Assembly (NCBI GenBank): GCA_021772675.1
Contig: JAJFLO010000181.1
Location: 1 to 53,162 of the forward strand
Length of the DNA stretch: 53,162 nt
Source: Verrucomicrobiota bacterium
GTDB lineage: Bacteria; Verrucomicrobiota; Lentisphaeria; JABSQK01; JAJFLO01
Direction: 5' to 3'
Part shown: one piece after another, positions 50,356 to 53,162 of the stretch
Layout of the letters: each line of letters begins with the position of its first letter
Position numbering within the stretch: position 1 is the stretch's first letter
Notes under the pieces: generated by a model
What the model saw: only the letters and a program-made list of their open reading frames with translations
Database searches by the model: none
What the model was told of the DNA's origin: nothing
Program-made: the position numbers and the translations under genes

Positions 50356-50468
50356 GTTTGTAGTTCCGTCTTCAGGCGGAAGTCTCCGATGAGTTTTAGC
50401 GAGTCGATAGGTGCCATACACTCGCTGAAGCGTCGTTAAAACTTCCGCCTGAAGGCGGTACTACAAAC
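50356..50468. repeat. REPIN-like inverted REP pair
   Basis: Two 28-bp REP copies in opposite orientation, GTTTGTAGTTCCGTCTTCAG... (50356-50383) and its near-complement (50441-50468), are separated by 57 bases. Each copy is itself a hairpin (CCGTCTTCAGGCGG). Such REP pairs are the mobile unit maintained by RAYT enzymes; a RAYT gene is present at 23965. The rest of the 406-bp divergent gap (50232-50355 and 50469-50637) must hold the promoters of the receptor gene and of the gene at 50638; no clear consensus was found. Confidence 0.72.
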
Positions 50469-50637
50469 GAGCTGCGATTGAATTTATAGTATAGGAGGTG
50501 CGGAGTAAAGCCTTCAGCCTAATTTTGCCAATCGTTGCGAGGAAAAGCCCGGGCGAAGCCGGTTAAGTTCAAATTCATAAATCAGCAATCACAAATTTCT
50601 AAAGTTTCACAGAAAGCCAAAATAAAAGAACCGCGGT

Positions 50638-53064
50638 ATGACGTATCTTTTAGTCCCAATTCATTTAGACACGCTTCACCTTAACGACAGTATCGCCGCG
50701 ATCTGCCCGGCCTGTGATTTTACCCGGCAGCCGTATTTTCACAATGGTGAAAAACGGGCATATAATCCGGGCATCGCTCCTGTCAGTGAAGAAATGGCCG
50801 CACAGCCATTTGAAGACCGGAATTTTCGTTTAAAACCCGGCATTCATCTGCACTGGGCTTTACCCGATGCCTTAACCAAGTCAATCAGTAAGAATAAGCT
50901 GCGGGAGGACTCCGAGACGGCCTTTCCCCCGGTCCCCAATCGCTGGATGGTGCGTCGCCGTGACGGCGCCGGGAATAACGGCACAAAATGCTGGATTGTC
51001 GAAAGCGATTACCTCTATCCACCGGGAACAGCCCATCCCGGCACCAGTGTCACTGTACCGCATCCCGAAGATACCAACCAACCATTTCGCTACATGGGAA
51101 GAACGATTGCCATTGAGGACGGTTATCAAACGGACGTCGACGCTTCTTACTGGGGAAAACATCTCACTGCCGTTGGTTATGGCGATCCGGCTTTTGCCGC
51201 ACTGTATCCCAACTGCCACAGTGTCTTTGGGTTTTACGATCCGGATTACCCGCGCGATAACCAGGGCCGACCCAAAAACGGCCTGCAATACGATGTTATC
51301 GGCTGGTATGACGCCGGCGCCAATGATTATCTCAACACGTTTATAACCTTTGTTCAGGAAAACATGGAGAACGAGGATCTCCGGGACGTCATCAAAAAAG
51401 AGTTCAAATGGAGCGTTTCACTGGCTGACGGCCAGCCGTTTCCTCAGTCGATGCACGTGTTATGTCACGCCTGCCTTACCTTCGATCCCAAAAATGGACA
51501 GTCAACACCATCGTCCGGTCACCGCATCGTCATTGCCAATACCGGCGCCGAGGCCTTGGCCGCGGATCTGGCGGAGAAAATGGCGGCGGAGTTAAACGTA
51601 TCCGATCGGAAAGGCGTTATTGAAGAGCAGCTCGAAGCGCTGCTGGTGGCGCCCCAGATCGAACACCGGCAATTGGATGTCGGCCCCAAACTCAAAGAAG
51701 CACGTCACCACAAAGGATTCAAAGCTGTGCCTGCCGGGATCATCTGGACAATTCTGTCTGAAAAAGACGGTGTGCAGCCGGCGGACGGCAGCGCCGCTGG
51801 CGAACAGACACCGCTTACCGATGATATCGGCCGTCAGCTCAACGAAATAAATAGTTTGCAGCAGGAATACGACCGAGCCGTGCAGCAAATAGAATCGATG
51901 CAGGACCGGCTGTTTACCGATTGGTACAAATACGCGTTGTGTGCTTATCCGCAGGAAGGACGGCAGGATGATTATCCGAATGTGGATGAAGTCAAACACT
52001 TTATCGAACTCAAAGGATTGGCGCCGTTAACAAAGAAACAGGCCGCGACAGGAACGTTTGGATTCGAGCGGGATGACACTGGCAGGATCGTCACTGCCGT
52101 TCCATCACCGGATACCACTTCATATTCACTCGCTGCCCGTCTGGCCGAGGACGTTAATCGGCTGCTGGCATCATTAGAGGAGCAGGCGTGCGCTTCCCTG
52201 CGAATCTCGCCGGCAGACATTCTGAACTGGCAGCGTTTTGCCCGGCGGTTTGTGCAGCGCGACCCGTCGCCCCTGAGTGCGACATTGACAGGATTATGGT
52301 CGCTACTTCCCGAGGATATCCCGGACATTATCAATGAACTGGTCGACGATGAAAATATCCCGAACGATGACGACCAAAATAAAATCATAACGGCGATGAA
52401 CGACCTTGAATTTGATCTGGACGCGGTGTTCGATGAGGTAAAAGACGTGGTCGATCTGTCCCTGGCAGCACTTCAGATTTGGGAAATCGACTCCGATAAG
52501 CGGTCGCCAAAACAGGTATTGAAACTCAAACGTGCGATCCTGGAAGCCTGTTTTCCGGAAAACATTCGCAAAAGCCCAGCCCTGGAGTATCGCTTAAAAC
52601 AAGCGGCCGCCCCGCGTTATTGGGAGGCGTCCGAACCGGTGTTGCTCCTTAATGGGGATCTCATCCGCCCCTCACACCGGCATGGCGCCGACGGCCGGTT
52701 CGATCCCGAAGGATTGGTGGCCTGCACTATTTTCGCTGGCGGCAACGATTCCCTGGAAACTCTCATCGACAATAAATTTCAACCCGTCCTCGACTGTCTG
52801 GAGGCCCTCCATTCCACCACCGGTGAACCGCAAATCGCCTTTAGCCGGTGGCAGCAGAATCCGTGGCATCCGCTCGTTCTGGAATGGGAAACCAAATTTT
52901 ATCCCAGCGAGAAGAAAAATCACCACACCGACCCGGAAGCGACTGGCACGAAGACGGGACTATACCATCCGGAATTCATCACGCACCACTATAAACTCAT
53001 GGAGAATCAGATCGATCTGACACAGCAATTATGGGCGAACTGGAATTCTGACAAAAAATTGTGA
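50638..53064 (+). CDS. Large uncharacterised protein
   Basis: The 808-residue protein has no signal peptide or membrane segment. Recognisable texture only: an N-terminal region with HLHWALPDAL and PVPNRWMVRRR, a middle part with a coiled-coil-like helix (EINSLQQEYDRAVQQIESM, about residues 402-420), an acidic helical section and a C-terminal WHPLVLEWETKFYP. The pattern HWALPDAL ... PNRWMV recalls very large bacterial proteins of unknown function, of which this might be the N-terminal half, but I cannot name a family. The coding sequence is more G+C-rich than the genes before it. A TGA at 53062 ends it in an A+T-rich stretch, so truncation is possible. Confidence 0.7.
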   Translation: MTYLLVPIHLDTLHLNDSIAAICPACDFTRQPYFHNGEKRAYNPGIAPVSEEMAAQPFEDRNFRLKPGIHLHWALPDALTKSISKNKLREDSETAFPPVPNRWMVRRRDGAGNNGTKCWIVESDYLYPPGTAHPGTSVTVPHPEDTNQPFRYMGRTIAIEDGYQTDVDASYWGKHLTAVGYGDPAFAALYPNCHSVFGFYDPDYPRDNQGRPKNGLQYDVIGWYDAGANDYLNTFITFVQENMENEDLRDVIKKEFKWSVSLADGQPFPQSMHVLCHACLTFDPKNGQSTPSSGHRIVIANTGAEALAADLAEKMAAELNVSDRKGVIEEQLEALLVAPQIEHRQLDVGPKLKEARHHKGFKAVPAGIIWTILSEKDGVQPADGSAAGEQTPLTDDIGRQLNEINSLQQEYDRAVQQIESMQDRLFTDWYKYALCAYPQEGRQDDYPNVDEVKHFIELKGLAPLTKKQAATGTFGFERDDTGRIVTAVPSPDTTSYSLAARLAEDVNRLLASLEEQACASLRISPADILNWQRFARRFVQRDPSPLSATLTGLWSLLPEDIPDIINELVDDENIPNDDDQNKIITAMNDLEFDLDAVFDEVKDVVDLSLAALQIWEIDSDKRSPKQVLKLKRAILEACFPENIRKSPALEYRLKQAAAPRYWEASEPVLLLNGDLIRPSHRHGADGRFDPEGLVACTIFAGGNDSLETLIDNKFQPVLDCLEALHSTTGEPQIAFSRWQQNPWHPLVLEWETKFYPSEKKNHHTDPEATGTKTGLYHPEFITHHYKLMENQIDLTQQLWANWNSDKKL

Positions 53065-53117
53065 TATTTATAGAATTCCATTGATTTGATTGTAATTCTC
53101 ACAGGAAATTTGAAAGG

Positions 53118-53162
53118 ATGAATGAAAGATTATTGCGATTCGTTAATTTTGCCGATGCAATA
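53118..53162 (+). CDS. Start of another gene, cut by the right edge
   Basis: An ATG at 53118 is preceded by GAAAGG and an AGGAAA a little further up; 15 codons (MNERLLRFVNFADAI) are open to the window edge. The spacing of 53 bases after the previous stop and the same direction suggest an operon with the gene at 50638. Too short for identification. Confidence 0.35.
   Translation, partial: MNERLLRFVNFADAI

Noticed and set aside
50232-50417. N-terminal extension of the copper-receptor-like gene up to 50417
   Set aside because: A strong ribosome binding site and signal peptide start at ATG 50231; the extension would hide the signal peptide and run into the REPIN repeat.
1-53162. tRNA, rRNA or CRISPR genes
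   Set aside because: I saw no cloverleaf-type or rRNA sequence in any intergenic region; only a dedicated scan could exclude them fully.

Overview
The window reads as a stretch of a Gram-negative genome, moderately A+T-rich overall. There are two TonB-dependent receptors, a TolC/CusC-type outer-membrane factor, many signal peptides and a beta-barrel-like protein ending in Phe. Gene content (HmuS/CobN-type chelatase with ExbB and DUF2149, long CusA, kelch/PQQ propeller proteins) suggests the Bacteroidota/Marinimicrobia/Calditrichota side of the tree, but no marker gene here fixes the phylum.

Layout. 1-2.4 kb: a gene end, a RhuM-family gene, a vapBC toxin-antitoxin pair and an orphan antitoxin whose tail is frameshifted. 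2.5-5.2 kb: an outer-membrane-like protein, then (minus) a zinc-ribbon M50 metalloprotease with a membrane partner. 5.7-12.4 kb and 24.7-28.7 kb: a copper/silver-type metal-handling region with a Cys-rich secreted protein, YHS proteins, CusC, CusB and CusA. It is cut in two between cusB and cusA by a 12-kb insertion. The insertion (12.4-24.6 kb) carries a type I restriction-modification operon (hsdR-hsdM-hsdS) fused by overlapping starts and stops to an AAA ATPase and an HNH nuclease gene (a Septu-like pair), then an AlbA_2/Schlafen-type gene, decayed DUF4357 and YhcG fragments, and a REP-associated tyrosine transposase (RAYT). Directly repeated REP units lie on both edges. 28.9-30.5 kb: a small gene with a probable homopolymer frameshift and an AAA_14/DUF4143 ATPase.

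30.7-50.2 kb is a 20-kb block with every main gene on the minus strand. In transcription order it holds a copper-receptor-like TonB receptor, a Cys-rich membrane protein, a second TonB receptor, two BNR-repeat proteins, a kelch-PQQ double-propeller protein, a polytopic membrane protein, a MotA/TolQ/ExbB protein, a DUF2149 protein, a 1585-residue membrane-tethered CobN/HmuS-type chelatase, a His-rich periplasmic protein and a third BNR protein. The three BNR paralogues share an unusual CxCCW ... GCPHVGGG signature. The membrane/chelatase part resembles hmuSTUV haem-uptake loci of Bacteroidota. The kelch-PQQ and CxCC proteins are additions I do not recognise, and this block is my best candidate for an undescribed metal or tetrapyrrole acquisition system. 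At 50.6 kb a large uncharacterised protein begins on the plus strand.

A striking structural theme is repeat bracketing. The Cys-rich gene at 6.0 kb sits between two inverted copies of a ~215-bp MITE-like element. cusC plus a YHS gene sit between two inverted copies of a different 193-bp MITE-like element. The defence island sits between direct REP/RAYT units. Several further REP/REPIN-like hairpins punctuate the minus-strand block.
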